From contig NZ_RPEN01000154.1 of assembly GCF_003991405.1 (NCBI RefSeq), forward strand, positions 62,001 to 126,000: 64,000 bases of DNA. Reading direction: 5' to 3'. Position 1 is the first letter of the stretch; each line of letters opens with the position of its first letter. This DNA comes from Pseudorhodobacter sp. E13 (GTDB taxonomy: Bacteria; Pseudomonadota; Alphaproteobacteria; Rhodobacterales; Rhodobacteraceae). Shown piece after piece: positions 28,591 to 38,558 of the stretch. Made by a program: the position numbers and the translations under genes. The notes under the pieces were generated by a model. The model saw only the letters and a list, made by a program, of their open reading frames with translations. It was not told the DNA's origin and searched no databases.

Positions 28591-31050
28591 CTAGCGCGGG
28601 CGCAGATGGGTGATGCCCACGGCTGCCGCACGGGCGAGTTCTGGATCAAGGCTCATCGGGATATATTCGCCGCGCCGCCACAAAACACCCAGATCATCGT
28701 AATGCCGCGACAGCGGGTGGCCCGATTGCCCTGTGGAGGTGATAAAGACCGAGCTGTCGGGATCAGCGAAATCATACACGCCGCGATAGCCCGCGCCATG
28801 CACGTTCAGGAAGGGGTCCGGGTCGGTGCCTTTGGTCAGGCCGCGCATCAAGGTGCTGTCGCCGCCGCTGGTGGATTGGCGCAGGTTCACGAAATAGCGC
28901 AGGAAGGGCACAGAGCCCATGACAGGGTGGTCATGCGTGGCCTGATGGGCATCGCCCCAGCGCCAGGTTTCGATCTGCGGGCCATATTGTTCGGACAGGC
29001 GCAAAAGCGTTTCATCCAGCGCGATCCGGGAAATATCGGTGCAGGTTTCAATCGCGGCCGATTGCAGGATGTCACACCAGCTTGCTGCCCCGTCGGTATT
29101 GCGGAACACGCGTTCCAGAAACACCGGATCGGCATGGGTATAGGCATCGGCCAAGGGGCCAAGCTCATCCCGGATCAGGCGGTCTTGCAGGGTGCGGACC
29201 CAAGCCGCATAGATCAGCGGTTCGGGCAGATGCTCGTTCATCTCGCCGTTCCATTCGGCCAGCAATTGAAGCGCGCGTTCGCGCAGATGTTCGGGCGTGC
29301 CTTCGGCGGAAGGTGTGCCGGTGAACCACAGATCCGCCCCGATCAGCGGCAGCACCGCGCGGGCGATGGGCGAAACGGTGTCCAGTTGTGCCTCGATGAA
29401 GCTTTCGCGGGTGTGGACCTCGCGGGTTTTCATCAGGGTCAGCCAGCGCTGGATGCGGTGGGTGTCGCCCCATGTGGCGCTGATATTGTCGGGGAAAGGC
29501 GCGTCGGTGGTTTTGTTATTGGTATTGCCAAGCAGGCCAGAGCTTGGGTTCATCACGCGCAGATTTCGGCTGTAATCCTGCATCCCGGCCCAGCGGTTTT
29601 GCAGCTTGTCGCCCGTGGCGGGCATGCGGCCTTGGGTTTCATGGGCGGGGTTGCGGTTGGGCACGACGCCGATCAGTTGAAGGGCGATGCCATCGCTATC
29701 GGCCAGCATCAGGTTCTGGGCCGGGGCGATATGCAAGCGGCCGGCCTCCAGCGCCTCGGGGATGGAGCGGGCCTTCATGATCCGCAAAGCGGCGGTCATC
29801 GAGGTGTCTTGCGCCGACAATGCCGTCCATGACAGGGCGGCGACATGGCCGGGGGGCGTAACGGTGGCAAGGTTGTAATGGCTGCCGGGCAGCACGGGGC
29901 CTGCATCCGACCAGCGCAGGGTGATGGTGACGGGGTCTTTATCCTTGACCGTGATGATGGAGCGGCGGGTTTCAAACTCTTTCCAGCCGGCACCGCTGGC
30001 ATATTGCTGGTTGTTGTCAGGGTTGATGCGTTCCATCACCACATCCTGATCATCCAGATAGGCCGAGGTGACGCCCCAGCCCAAAGCCTCGGACCGACCG
30101 ATCATCACAGCAGGGATGCCGGGGATGGTGGCCCCGATCACGCCCCCGGAGGCAAATTCCAGCCGCGCCAGATACCACAGCGTCGGGGCGGTAAAGCCCA
30201 GATGCGGATCATTGGCCAGCAAAGCCCCACCCGCGGCAGAGCGACCGGGGGCTGCGGCCCAAGCGTTCGAGGCGCCGGTAAAGGGGGCCTCGGGGAAGGG
30301 CGACAGCGGGTCTTGCGCCACGCGCTGCGGAAAGCCGCCGGGGGGCGGGCTGGGCATCAGGCTGGCATAATCGGGCAGGGCGGTGACGCTTGTGCCGGGG
30401 GCATCGGGCAGAATATCGCGCAGCCGCGCTTCGGGCAGCAAAAGCGAGGTGCGGGCGCGCAGCACCTCTGATTCCAGATGGCCCGACAGTTGCAGCGCCA
30501 TCAGCTTGATCAGCGCCAGACTGTCGGCAGGTTGCCATGCCGCGATTTCGTTGGAAAAGAAAAAGAACTCGGGCGCGCCACGACCGCGCGCCTTGGCATT
30601 CACCTCACCGATCCAGGCGTTGACGCCACGGGCATAAGCCTCCAGTGCGGCGCGGGTTGCGTCATCCTGCGCGTCAAACGACTGGCTGGCCAGCGGATAC
30701 AGATCATAGCGGCGCATCAGCTCGTCAATCTTCAGCGTGCGTTCGCCAAACACCTCGGACAGGCGGCCCTGCACGGTGCGGCGCAGCATGGTCATTTGCC
30801 ACAGCCGGTCCTGCGCATGGGCAAAGCCAAGCGCGAAATACACATCGTCATCACTGGCCCCAAAGATATGCGGCACATTGGCATTGTTGCGCACGATTTC
30901 CACCTCGGCGCTGATCCCGTCCAAGGTGAAATCCTCGGCATAATCGGGAAGCGAGCGGGACAGGAAGAAATAGGCGATGATCAGCGCAAAGGCAGTCAGG
31001 GCCAGAAGCCCGACAAAAATCCGAGTGAGCCAGCGAAACGCGGTAAACAT
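28591..31050 (-). CDS. Penicillin acylase family amidohydrolase
   Basis: 819 residues of the Ntn-hydrolase penicillin/acyl-homoserine-lactone acylase family. A membrane anchor or signal spans about residues 7-30, then the alpha chain, a spacer, and the beta-chain start at FTGASNAWAAAPGR, where the serine after GA is the expected self-cleaving nucleophile. LLANDPHLG and the NLMLADSDG region are also conserved. It is periplasmic or membrane-tethered; substrates could be N-acyl amides, including AHL signals, which is worth noting because a LuxR solo is encoded 26 kb away. The ATG at 31050 gives a plausible signal; the open frame extends upstream without homology. Confidence 0.88.
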   Translation of the reverse strand: MFTAFRWLTRIFVGLLALTAFALIIAYFFLSRSLPDYAEDFTLDGISAEVEIVRNNANVPHIFGASDDDVYFALGFAHAQDRLWQMTMLRRTVQGRLSEVFGERTLKIDELMRRYDLYPLASQSFDAQDDATRAALEAYARGVNAWIGEVNAKARGRGAPEFFFFSNEIAAWQPADSLALIKLMALQLSGHLESEVLRARTSLLLPEARLRDILPDAPGTSVTALPDYASLMPSPPPGGFPQRVAQDPLSPFPEAPFTGASNAWAAAPGRSAAGGALLANDPHLGFTAPTLWYLARLEFASGGVIGATIPGIPAVMIGRSEALGWGVTSAYLDDQDVVMERINPDNNQQYASGAGWKEFETRRSIITVKDKDPVTITLRWSDAGPVLPGSHYNLATVTPPGHVAALSWTALSAQDTSMTAALRIMKARSIPEALEAGRLHIAPAQNLMLADSDGIALQLIGVVPNRNPAHETQGRMPATGDKLQNRWAGMQDYSRNLRVMNPSSGLLGNTNNKTTDAPFPDNISATWGDTHRIQRWLTLMKTREVHTRESFIEAQLDTVSPIARAVLPLIGADLWFTGTPSAEGTPEHLRERALQLLAEWNGEMNEHLPEPLIYAAWVRTLQDRLIRDELGPLADAYTHADPVFLERVFRNTDGAASWCDILQSAAIETCTDISRIALDETLLRLSEQYGPQIETWRWGDAHQATHDHPVMGSVPFLRYFVNLRQSTSGGDSTLMRGLTKGTDPDPFLNVHGAGYRGVYDFADPDSSVFITSTGQSGHPLSRHYDDLGVLWRRGEYIPMSLDPELARAAAVGITHLRPR

Positions 31051-31131
31051 GGGCGGTCTTTTCTTGACGGCAGGGTTAGGGTGGTTACCTATGCGATCCT
31101 GTGACGCGAGGCAATTGGAAGGGAAGAGGCA

Positions 31132-31995
31132 ATGGCAAGTGTAGCATTTTTGGGTTTGGGTGTGATGGGCTTTCCCATGGCCGGGCATCTGGCGACCTTG
31201 GGCCATCAGGTGACGGTGTATAATCGCACCCCCGCAAAAGCCGAGGCATGGGTGAAGAAACATGGCGGGCGGATGGCCGCAACCCCGCGTGAGGCGGCGA
31301 TGGGCCAAGATTTCGTGATGGCCTGTGTCGGCAATGATGACGATCTGCGCAGCATTTGCACCGGGCCGGATGGTGCCTTTGCCGGGATGGTCAAGGATGC
31401 CGTTTTCATCGACCACACCACGGTTTCCGCCCAAGTCACCCGCGAAATGGCCGCCTTGGCGCGCGAGGCGAATGTCTGGTTCATCGACGCGCCGGTTTCG
31501 GGCGGGCAATCGGGGGCCGAGAATGGCGTCTTGTCGATCATGTGCGGCGGCGATGAGCGGCAGTTCGGCTTTGTCGAGGCGATCATGGGGGCCTATTCCA
31601 AATCACGGAAATATCTGGGCGAAAGCGGGTCCGGGCAGATCGCCAAGATGATGAACCAGATTTGCATCGCGGGGCTGGTGCAGGGCCTGTCCGAGGCGCT
31701 GGCCTTTGGCGAAAAAGCCGGGATGGATGGCAAAGCCGTGGTCGAGGCGATTTCCGGCGGGGCCGCAGGGTCTTGGCAGATGAACAACCGCCATGCGACC
31801 ATGCTGGCGGATGAGTTCAACCATGGGTTCGCCGTGGATTGGATGCGCAAGGATCTGGGCATCTGCCTTGCCACCGCCAAAGAGATCGGCGCAAAGCTGC
31901 CCGTGACCGAGATCGTCGACCAGTATTACAAGGAAGTGCAAGAAATGGGCGGCGGGCGCTGGGATACGTCCAGCCTGATCAAACGGTTGCGCTAA
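31132..31995 (+). CDS. NAD(P)-dependent beta-hydroxyacid dehydrogenase (3-hydroxyisobutyrate dehydrogenase family)
   Basis: 287 residues. The N-terminal Rossmann motif FLGLGVMGFPMAGHL, the substrate motif DAPVSGGQSGAENG and the catalytic lysine segment SGSGQIAKMMNQ define the family, which includes 3-hydroxyisobutyrate dehydrogenase and tartronate semialdehyde reductase. The substrate is not fixed by neighbours. GGAAGGGAAGAGG forms a strong ribosome site. It is divergent from the acylase, with 81 bases for both promoters. Confidence 0.88.
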   Translation: MASVAFLGLGVMGFPMAGHLATLGHQVTVYNRTPAKAEAWVKKHGGRMAATPREAAMGQDFVMACVGNDDDLRSICTGPDGAFAGMVKDAVFIDHTTVSAQVTREMAALAREANVWFIDAPVSGGQSGAENGVLSIMCGGDERQFGFVEAIMGAYSKSRKYLGESGSGQIAKMMNQICIAGLVQGLSEALAFGEKAGMDGKAVVEAISGGAAGSWQMNNRHATMLADEFNHGFAVDWMRKDLGICLATAKEIGAKLPVTEIVDQYYKEVQEMGGGRWDTSSLIKRLR

Positions 31996-32002
31996 TCACG
32001 GC

Positions 32003-32035
32003 AATCCCCGAATTTTCAAGGGAAAATCGGGGATT
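32003..32035. terminator. Bidirectional hairpin between convergent genes
   Basis: AATCCCCG and CGGGGATT arms, extended by ATTTT/AAAAT with one bulge, form a 13-pair hairpin from 32003 to 32035. It sits between the dehydrogenase and the SYLF lipoprotein genes and probably ends both transcripts. Confidence 0.6.
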
Positions 32036-32046
32036 GGGGCCGATGC

Positions 32047-32601
32047 TTACGGGATGATCCGCGTGTATTTGGTTCCGGCCAGCGTGGCCCCGGCGATCAG
32101 GCCGGATTGGCCGAACACAAGGGCGATCACCGGGTTGATCTCGGTGGTTTCCTTGCCAAGGCTCGCGCCCTGATCCGGGGTGGCATAGCGGATATCGGCC
32201 CCGGCGGCCCAACCGGGGGCGCGGCGGAAATCGCCCAAAGCGGCCTCTGTCAGGAAAAACAGCGCATGGGCATATTGCTGCGCGCCGATCTGAAAGCCCA
32301 CGGTGGCCCGCGTGGTCGAATAGTAATCCACCGTCACGTCATTGATGCGCAATGCGCCTTGGCCGTAAGCGCCGCCGATGCCAAAGCCCGCTTCGGTGAT
32401 CAGCGGCATATACAGCACGCCATAGCTTTTCGCGGCAAGTTCGCGGGTGCCGGGGTAACGACCGAACAGGAAATCCCGTGTTGCATCGACCCGCGCATCC
32501 AGCCGCGCGCCACCACCGCCGCCAATGCCGTTCGCACAGCCCCCAAGGGCAAAGCTTGCCACGGTTGCACCCAAAAAGTGCCGTCTGTTCAATGCATTCA
32601 T
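32047..32601 (-). CDS. SYLF-domain lipoprotein (Ysc84-like)
   Basis: 184 residues. The N-terminus has a twin-arginine-like RRHFLGATVASFALGGC with a lipobox ending in Cys, so it is likely a lipoprotein. The rest is the SYLF/Ysc84 lipid-binding domain (KSYGVLYMPLITEAGFGIGG; FGQSGLIAGATLAGTKYTRI). Bacterial members are small periplasmic or outer-membrane lipid-binding proteins of uncertain role. ATG 32601 places the twin arginines near the start; an ATG five codons upstream is possible. The 136 bases beyond its start hold nothing I recognise. Confidence 0.85.
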   Translation of the reverse strand: MNALNRRHFLGATVASFALGGCANGIGGGGGARLDARVDATRDFLFGRYPGTRELAAKSYGVLYMPLITEAGFGIGGAYGQGALRINDVTVDYYSTTRATVGFQIGAQQYAHALFFLTEAALGDFRRAPGWAAGADIRYATPDQGASLGKETTEINPVIALVFGQSGLIAGATLAGTKYTRIIP

Positions 32602-32737
32602 GTTCTGCCGCCTCATATGATGCGCCGGGTTTTGCCGGTCGCCGATTGCTCAAATCATTGGGCCTGTGTCGGCCATCTGCCACAAGATAGCGTGGTTTTA
32701 CGCCGCTGTCATCTACCAGCCTGCCTTGGCCCCGGCT

Positions 32738-33742
32738 TTAGGCATGATCTTGCAAGATGCGGGCCACGCGCGGCGCGAAATAGGTCAGCACCCCGTCACA
32801 TCCGGCCCGCCGGAAGGCCAGCAGGCTTTCCAGCATCGCCTTTTCGCCATCAATCCAACCGTTCTGCGCCGCAGCCTGAATCATCGCATATTCGCCCGAA
32901 ACCTGATAGGCATAGGTCGGCGCGCCAAAGGCATCTTTGACCCGGCGACAGATATCGAGATAGGGCATGCCGGGCTTGACCATCACCATATCGGCCCCTT
33001 CGCTCAGGTCGCGTTCGATCAGGCGCAGCGCCTCGTCGCTGTTGGCGGGGTTCATCTGATAGGTTTTCTTGTCGCCCACCAGTCGGCTGCCCGCGCCCAC
33101 CGCCTCGCGGAAGGGGCCGTAAAAGGCCGACGCGTATTTCGCGGCGTAAGACATGATCGCAACATCTTGATATCCCGCCATTTCCAGCGCTTGCCGCATG
33201 GCACCGATACGGCCATCCATCATATCCGACGGGCCCAGAATATCGGCCCCGGCCTCAGCCTGCGCCAGCGACATCTTCACCAGCGCTTCCACGGTTTCAT
33301 CGTTCAGAATGATGCCATCGCGCACCAGCCCGTCATGGCCATTGGCGTTATAGGGGTCCAGCGCCACATCTGTCATCACCACCATCTGCGGCACAGCGGC
33401 CTTGATGGCGCGGATCGCGGTATTGGCAAGGTTGTCCTGGCTCCACGCTTCTTCGCAGCTTTCGGTGCGCAGATCGGGGTCGGTATAGGGAAACAGGCAC
33501 AGGGCCGGGATGCCCAAACTCGCCGCCTCCTCTGCCGCTTTCACGATCAGATCGACCGACAGCCGCGAAACGCCCGGCATCGCCGCCACAGGCGTGGTTT
33601 GGTTCACCCCGTCCTGCACGAACAGCGGCCAGATCAGATCATTGACCGACAGCGTGTTTTCCTGTGCCAGACGACGCAGCCCATCCGCGCGGCGCAAACG
33701 GCGGAACCGGGTCGCGGGAAAGGGGCCAATGGTGGGGCGCAT
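32738..33742 (-). CDS. hemB: Porphobilinogen synthase (delta-aminolevulinic acid dehydratase)
   Basis: Condenses two 5-aminolevulinates to porphobilinogen for haem, cobalamin and bacteriochlorophyll. 334 residues. The active-site lysine is in MVMVKPGMPYLD and the second in IMSYAAKYASAFYGPFR. The metal-site segment reads TDVALDPYNANGHDG: the zinc-binding cysteines of the animal enzyme are replaced by Ala and Asp, as in plant and alphaproteobacterial forms that do not use catalytic zinc. The start is ATG at 33742 (MRPTIGPFP); a TTG two codons upstream is less likely. Confidence 0.96.
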   Translation of the reverse strand: MRPTIGPFPATRFRRLRRADGLRRLAQENTLSVNDLIWPLFVQDGVNQTTPVAAMPGVSRLSVDLIVKAAEEAASLGIPALCLFPYTDPDLRTESCEEAWSQDNLANTAIRAIKAAVPQMVVMTDVALDPYNANGHDGLVRDGIILNDETVEALVKMSLAQAEAGADILGPSDMMDGRIGAMRQALEMAGYQDVAIMSYAAKYASAFYGPFREAVGAGSRLVGDKKTYQMNPANSDEALRLIERDLSEGADMVMVKPGMPYLDICRRVKDAFGAPTYAYQVSGEYAMIQAAAQNGWIDGEKAMLESLLAFRRAGCDGVLTYFAPRVARILQDHA

Positions 33743-33882
33743 GGGCAAATTCCTATGTGTTGTGGTCTATATGCCAAAGGGTGCGATTTTTTTCTTCTGC
33801 CTGCCATGGAAAAGCGCGCGTCTCAAGGGTAGGAATGACGCAACGCATTGCGGCCCCCTGACGCGGGCTTGCGGTCCACGAG

Positions 33883-34428
33883 ATGAAGGTTGGCGCATTG
33901 GATTGGTATAAAACGGTTTTTGAGCTGATCGACCTTCGGTCTTTCTCGAATCTTTGGTATTGGATTGCCCTTGCGGTTCTGTGGTCCACCACAAGCCATT
34001 GGGTGCTGGGCGTGCCGTTTGATATGGTGGGGCGTGCGCGCCGTGCCGGGGGCGAAACGGCCGAGGATCTGCACGCGCTGGTTGGCATCAACGCGCGGCG
34101 GCTTTTGTTCATCGCGCGGGTGTCGGGCCTTTGGCTGATCGGGTTGATGGCGTTTTTCTTTACCATGCTTATCGTCTTGGGCTTCGTCTATTGGGTGGAA
34201 TTTGCACAGGCGGTGTTTCTGCTTTTGGCCCCGATGGTCATTGTCGGCGCGCTCAGTCTGTCCACCGCGCAGGAGATCACCTTGCAAGAGCTGGAGGGCG
34301 AGGCGCTTTACCGTCGCCTTGGCCGTCACAGGATGACGGTGCAAGCCATTGGAATGGTGTCCATATTCATCACATCGCTTTGGGGCATGTGGCAGAATAT
34401 GCAAGTGTTCAACCTGTGGCCTGATTGA
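33883..34428 (+). CDS. Conserved inner-membrane protein upstream of mfd
   Basis: 181 residues with four predicted membrane helices (about 23-42, 75-100, 108-127, 150-172). Relatives in Rhodobacterales carry the database name 'component of SufBCD complex', but I see no Fe-S assembly motif, and the name looks inherited. It ends four bases before the mfd start, so the two are probably co-transcribed. The function is unknown. Confidence 0.7.
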   Translation: MKVGALDWYKTVFELIDLRSFSNLWYWIALAVLWSTTSHWVLGVPFDMVGRARRAGGETAEDLHALVGINARRLLFIARVSGLWLIGLMAFFFTMLIVLGFVYWVEFAQAVFLLLAPMVIVGALSLSTAQEITLQELEGEALYRRLGRHRMTVQAIGMVSIFITSLWGMWQNMQVFNLWPD

Positions 34429-34432
34429 GCTT

Positions 34433-37400
34433 ATGACCAAAAATACCGGGCAGCGGATTATACTGGGCGGCGCACCCGAGGGGTTTGATGCCGCTTTGAT
34501 CGCCAAGGAACTGGCACGCGGCGCGCCCGTGATCCATGTCGCACGCGACGACAAGCGGCTGGAGGCGATGCGCGAGGCGCTGGCCGTGATGGCACCCGAT
34601 GTGGTGGTGCTGGAACTGCCCGCCTGGGATTGCTTGCCCTATGATCGGGTGTCGCCCAATCCCGATATCATCTCGCGCCGGATGGCAACTTTGGCGGCCT
34701 TGGCGCAAGGGGTGCCGGGGGCGTTCGTGCTGCTGACCACGCTGAATGCCGCAACCCAGCGTTTGCCCACGCGGGCGGTGCTGCGCGAGTCGTCCTTTTC
34801 CGCCACCGTCGGCCATCGCCTGAATGAGGAATCGCTGCGCAATTTCCTGACGCGCATGGGCTTTACCCCCAGCCCGACCGTGGCCGAACCCGGCGATTAT
34901 GCCATTCGCGGCGGCATCATTGATATTTACCCGCCGGGGCCGGGTGGCCCGGTGCGGCTTGATCTGTTCGGTGATGTGCTGGACGGTGCGCGCCGCTTTG
35001 ACCCGGAAACCCAGCGCACCACCGAAAAGCTGAAAGCGGTGGAATTTGCCCCGGTGTCCGAGGTCATTCTGGACGAGGCCGCGATTTCGCGCTTTCGGCA
35101 GAATTACCGGGTAGAGTTTGGCGCAGGCGGCTCGGATGATCCGCTGTATGAGGCGGTGAGTGCGGGCCGCAAGCATCAGGGGATGGAGCATTGGCTGCCG
35201 TTTTTCCATGCCGAACTGGAAACCCTGTTCGACTATATGCCGGGTGCTTCGGTGATGCTGGACGATCAGGTGACGCCCGCGCGACTGGCGCGCTGGGACA
35301 GCATCGACGACCAATATGACGCCCGGATGGAGGCGATGCGCGCCAAGGGCCGGATGGATACGGTGTATAAACCCGCCGCGCCGGGGCTTTTGTATCTGGA
35401 TGATGCGGCATGGGAGGCCGCACTGGCCGAGACGCGGGTGATCCAGTTGTCGCCTTTGGCGCAATCGCCGGGGCCGGGGGTGCTGGATGCCGGCGGGCGG
35501 CTGGGGCGCAGTTTTGCGCCTGAACGTCAGCAGGAAAATATAAGTCTTTTCAATGCGCTTGCCGATCATGTTAAAGCATTGCGCAAAGGTGCGAATGTGG
35601 TCATCGCTTCATGGTCCGAAGGCGCGCGGGAACGGTTGCGCGGTTTGATCGTTGACCAAGGCATAGAAGGCGCGCGTGAGATTGCCGATATCCGGGAGGT
35701 GAAAGGCACGGGCGGGCTTTACCTGATGATCTGGCCGCTGGAGGCAGGGTTTACCGCGCCGGGGCTGGCGGTGATTTCCGAACAGGACGTGCTGGGCGAC
35801 CGGCTTGTCGGCAAACCCAAGCGCAAGCGCAAGGCTGATAACTTCTTGCGCGATGTCGAAACCCTGTCGCCCGGCGATCTGGTCGTGCATGTCGAACATG
35901 GGGTCGGGCGCTATCACGGGTTGGAAACCATCACCGCGCTGGGGGCCCCGCATGAATGCCTGAGCATTGAATATGCCGAAAATGCCAAGCTTTACCTACC
36001 CGTTGAAAACATTGAACTTCTAAGCCGATATGGTCATGAAGAAGGGTTGCTGGACCGGCTTGGCGGCGGCGCATGGCAGGCCAAGAAAGCCAAGCTGAAG
36101 GCGCGTATCCGCGAGATTGCCGAACGCCTGATGCGCATTGCGGCCGAACGTCATCTGCGCAAGGCCCCGGTGTTGGAGGCCCCTCATTCCATGTGGGAGG
36201 CCTTTGCCGCCCGCTTTCCCTATACCGAAACCGAGGATCAACTCAGCGCGATTGCCGATGTGATCGCGGATCTGGAGGCGGGCAGCCCGATGGACCGTTT
36301 GATCGTGGGCGATGTCGGCTTTGGCAAAACCGAAGTCGCCATGCGCGCGGCCTTTGTGGCGGCGCTGTCGGGCATGCAGGTGGCCGTGATCGCGCCGACG
36401 ACCTTGCTGGCGCGGCAGCACTACCGCAGCTTTGCCGAGCGTTTTCGCGGATTTCCTATAAATGTCAAACCCTTGTCGCGCTTTGTTAGTGCGAAAGAGG
36501 CCGCAGGCACCCGTGCGGGCCTTGCCGATGGCACGGTGGATATCGTGGTGGGCACCCATGCGGTGCTTGCCAAGGCGATCAAATTCAAGAACATCGGCCT
36601 GCTTGTCATTGATGAAGAACAACATTTCGGCGTGGGCCATAAGGAACGGCTGAAGGAAATGCGGTCGGATGTGCATGTGCTGACGCTGACGGCGACACCG
36701 ATTCCGCGCACCTTGCAACTGTCTTTGACCGGGGTGCGGGACCTGTCGATCATCGCCACGCCACCGGTGGACCGCTTGGCCATCCGCACCTATGTCAGCG
36801 AATTTGATACCGTGACCATCCGTGAGGCCCTGCTGCGCGAACGTTATCGCGGCGGGCAGTCCTTCTTTGTGGTGCCGCGGATTTCCGACCTGCCTTTTGT
36901 CGAGGATTTTCTGAAAACCCATGTGCCGGAAGTGACCTATATGGTCGCCCATGGGCAATTGGCGGCGGGCGATCTGGACCAGCGGATGAATGATTTTTAC
37001 GATGGAAAACAGGATGTTCTGGTCGCTACTTCTATCGTTGAATCCGGTCTGGATATTCCCACCGCCAATACGATGATCATCCACCGCGCCGATATGTTCG
37101 GCCTTAGCCAGCTCTATCAGATCCGGGGGCGCGTGGGCCGGGCCAAGACGCGGGCCTATTGCTATCTGACCACGAAACCCCGCGCGCCACTGACGCCGCA
37201 GGCGATGAAACGGCTGCGGCTGCTGGGGTCTTTGGACAGCCTTGGGGCAGGGTTCAACCTTGCCAGCCATGATCTTGATCTGCGCGGCGCGGGGAATTTG
37301 CTGGGCGAGGAGCAATCCGGCCATATCAAAGAGGTCGGGTATGAGCTGTATCAATCCATGCTGGAGGAAACGATTTCCAAGCTGCGCTCGGGTGAGATTG

Positions 37401-37879
37401 CGGGCCTGGCCGAGGTCGACGACCAATGGGCGCCAAATATCAATCTTGGCGTTCCTGTCTTGATTCCAGAGGCTTATGTGCCAGACCTCGATCTGCGTCT
37501 GGGGCTTTATCGGCGTTTGTCGGGGCTTGCGACCAAGGTGGAACTGGAAGGTTTTGCGGCGGAACTGATTGACCGCTTCGGCCCGCTGCCAAAGGACGTG
37601 AACACGCTGATGCTGGTGGTGCGCATCAAGGCGATGTGCAAGCGCGCGGGCATTGCGCGACTGGATGCAGGGCCAAAAGGTGCGACGATTCAGTTTCACA
37701 ACGATAAATTTGCCAATCCGGCGGGCTTGGTGGATTTCATCAAAAGCCAAGCGGGTGCGCGGGTGAATGGCAACAAGATCGTGCTGGTGCAGGATTGGAA
37801 AACCGAGGCCGACCGGATCAAAGGCGCCTTCGCGATTGCCAAGGCGCTGGCAGAAAAGCTGATCGACGCCTCGAAATAG
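34433..37879 (+). CDS. mfd: Transcription-repair coupling factor
   Basis: 1148 residues, normal for Mfd. An N-terminal UvrB-like module (LPAWDCLPYDRVSPNPDIIS), an RNA polymerase-interacting domain (LSPGDLVVHVEHGVGRYHGL), then a superfamily 2 translocase with Walker A GDVGFGKTE, DEEQHFGV box, TATPIPRTL and QIRGRVGR motifs, and a C-terminal TRCF domain. It removes stalled RNA polymerase at lesions and recruits UvrA. The ATG at 34433 matches the family start. Confidence 0.97.
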   Translation: MTKNTGQRIILGGAPEGFDAALIAKELARGAPVIHVARDDKRLEAMREALAVMAPDVVVLELPAWDCLPYDRVSPNPDIISRRMATLAALAQGVPGAFVLLTTLNAATQRLPTRAVLRESSFSATVGHRLNEESLRNFLTRMGFTPSPTVAEPGDYAIRGGIIDIYPPGPGGPVRLDLFGDVLDGARRFDPETQRTTEKLKAVEFAPVSEVILDEAAISRFRQNYRVEFGAGGSDDPLYEAVSAGRKHQGMEHWLPFFHAELETLFDYMPGASVMLDDQVTPARLARWDSIDDQYDARMEAMRAKGRMDTVYKPAAPGLLYLDDAAWEAALAETRVIQLSPLAQSPGPGVLDAGGRLGRSFAPERQQENISLFNALADHVKALRKGANVVIASWSEGARERLRGLIVDQGIEGAREIADIREVKGTGGLYLMIWPLEAGFTAPGLAVISEQDVLGDRLVGKPKRKRKADNFLRDVETLSPGDLVVHVEHGVGRYHGLETITALGAPHECLSIEYAENAKLYLPVENIELLSRYGHEEGLLDRLGGGAWQAKKAKLKARIREIAERLMRIAAERHLRKAPVLEAPHSMWEAFAARFPYTETEDQLSAIADVIADLEAGSPMDRLIVGDVGFGKTEVAMRAAFVAALSGMQVAVIAPTTLLARQHYRSFAERFRGFPINVKPLSRFVSAKEAAGTRAGLADGTVDIVVGTHAVLAKAIKFKNIGLLVIDEEQHFGVGHKERLKEMRSDVHVLTLTATPIPRTLQLSLTGVRDLSIIATPPVDRLAIRTYVSEFDTVTIREALLRERYRGGQSFFVVPRISDLPFVEDFLKTHVPEVTYMVAHGQLAAGDLDQRMNDFYDGKQDVLVATSIVESGLDIPTANTMIIHRADMFGLSQLYQIRGRVGRAKTRAYCYLTTKPRAPLTPQAMKRLRLLGSLDSLGAGFNLASHDLDLRGAGNLLGEEQSGHIKEVGYELYQSMLEETISKLRSGEIAGLAEVDDQWAPNINLGVPVLIPEAYVPDLDLRLGLYRRLSGLATKVELEGFAAELIDRFGPLPKDVNTLMLVVRIKAMCKRAGIARLDAGPKGATIQFHNDKFANPAGLVDFIKSQAGARVNGNKIVLVQDWKTEADRIKGAFAIAKALAEKLIDASK

Positions 37880-37899
37880 CGCGCCCCTTGGGGCGCGCT
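37878..37899. terminator. Hairpin overlapping the mfd stop
   Basis: AGCGCGCCCC (37878-37887) and GGGGCGCGCT (37890-37899) form a ten-pair GC hairpin that begins inside the mfd stop codon and precedes the converging peroxiredoxin end. No U tract is present. Confidence 0.5.
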
Positions 37900-37910
37900 G
37901 GGTAAGGGCC

Positions 37911-38447
37911 TTAAACAGCCCCGGTATATTCGCCGCGTGCGGGATAGTTCTTGTCGATTGCGAAATCGAGTGCGGCCAGCAGTTCGCTGAAATGCGGGCG
38001 CACGAAGGGCATGGTTTGCACGCTCATGTAATACAGCGTCTGATCGGCATTCACCAAGAACAGCCCCGGTTCGGCAAACAGCGCCGGCTCCTCGATCCCG
38101 ATAGAGGTTTTGCCGCGCGAGGTAGAGATATACAGCCCCCATTCCCGCGCCTTTTCCAGCGACAGCCCATGTGCAAGGCGCAGGGATTTCGCCTCGATCT
38201 TGTCGGCCATGGCCTGCGTGCGCTCTTCGGTATCGGTGGAAAGGGCAAGGGTGCCGACGCCGCGTTTGGCAAATTCGGGGGTCAGACGCTCCAGCTCTTT
38301 GAGATAGGTGGCGCAGACCGGGCAATGCAGGCCCCGGTAAAAGGTGATGACCGTGCCGCGTTCGGTGCCGGGGTTGGCCAGATCAAAACGGCCGCCGCCC
38401 AGCAGCGGCAGGTTCAGATCAGGGGTTTTGTGACGGGGAATAAGCAT
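37911..38447 (-). CDS. Peroxiredoxin-like thiol protein (AhpC/TSA superfamily)
   Basis: 178 residues with a thioredoxin fold. GLHCPVCATYLKELE places a CxxC at the usual peroxidatic position, followed by LALSTDTEER. It probably reduces peroxides or acts as a thiol oxidoreductase in the cytoplasm. AAGGA precedes the ATG at 38447. It is divergent from an AraC-type regulator gene with 111 bases between, so that regulator may control it. Confidence 0.8.
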   Translation of the reverse strand: MLIPRHKTPDLNLPLLGGGRFDLANPGTERGTVITFYRGLHCPVCATYLKELERLTPEFAKRGVGTLALSTDTEERTQAMADKIEAKSLRLAHGLSLEKAREWGLYISTSRGKTSIGIEEPALFAEPGLFLVNADQTLYYMSVQTMPFVRPHFSELLAALDFAIDKNYPARGEYTGAV

Positions 38448-38558
38448 GGGTGTTCCTTGTGTTTGACTTGCTCTGCCGATGGTATAGCGTATTAAGTGTC
38501 GGCAATAGTCCAGTTTATCCGGCAATGCGTCCTGATATGCGGGCGAAAGGGGGCCAAG

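Noticed and set aside
33883-34428. Naming the membrane protein a SufBCD component
   Set aside because: The name circulates for relatives, but the protein has four membrane helices and no Suf motif, and no suf genes are near.
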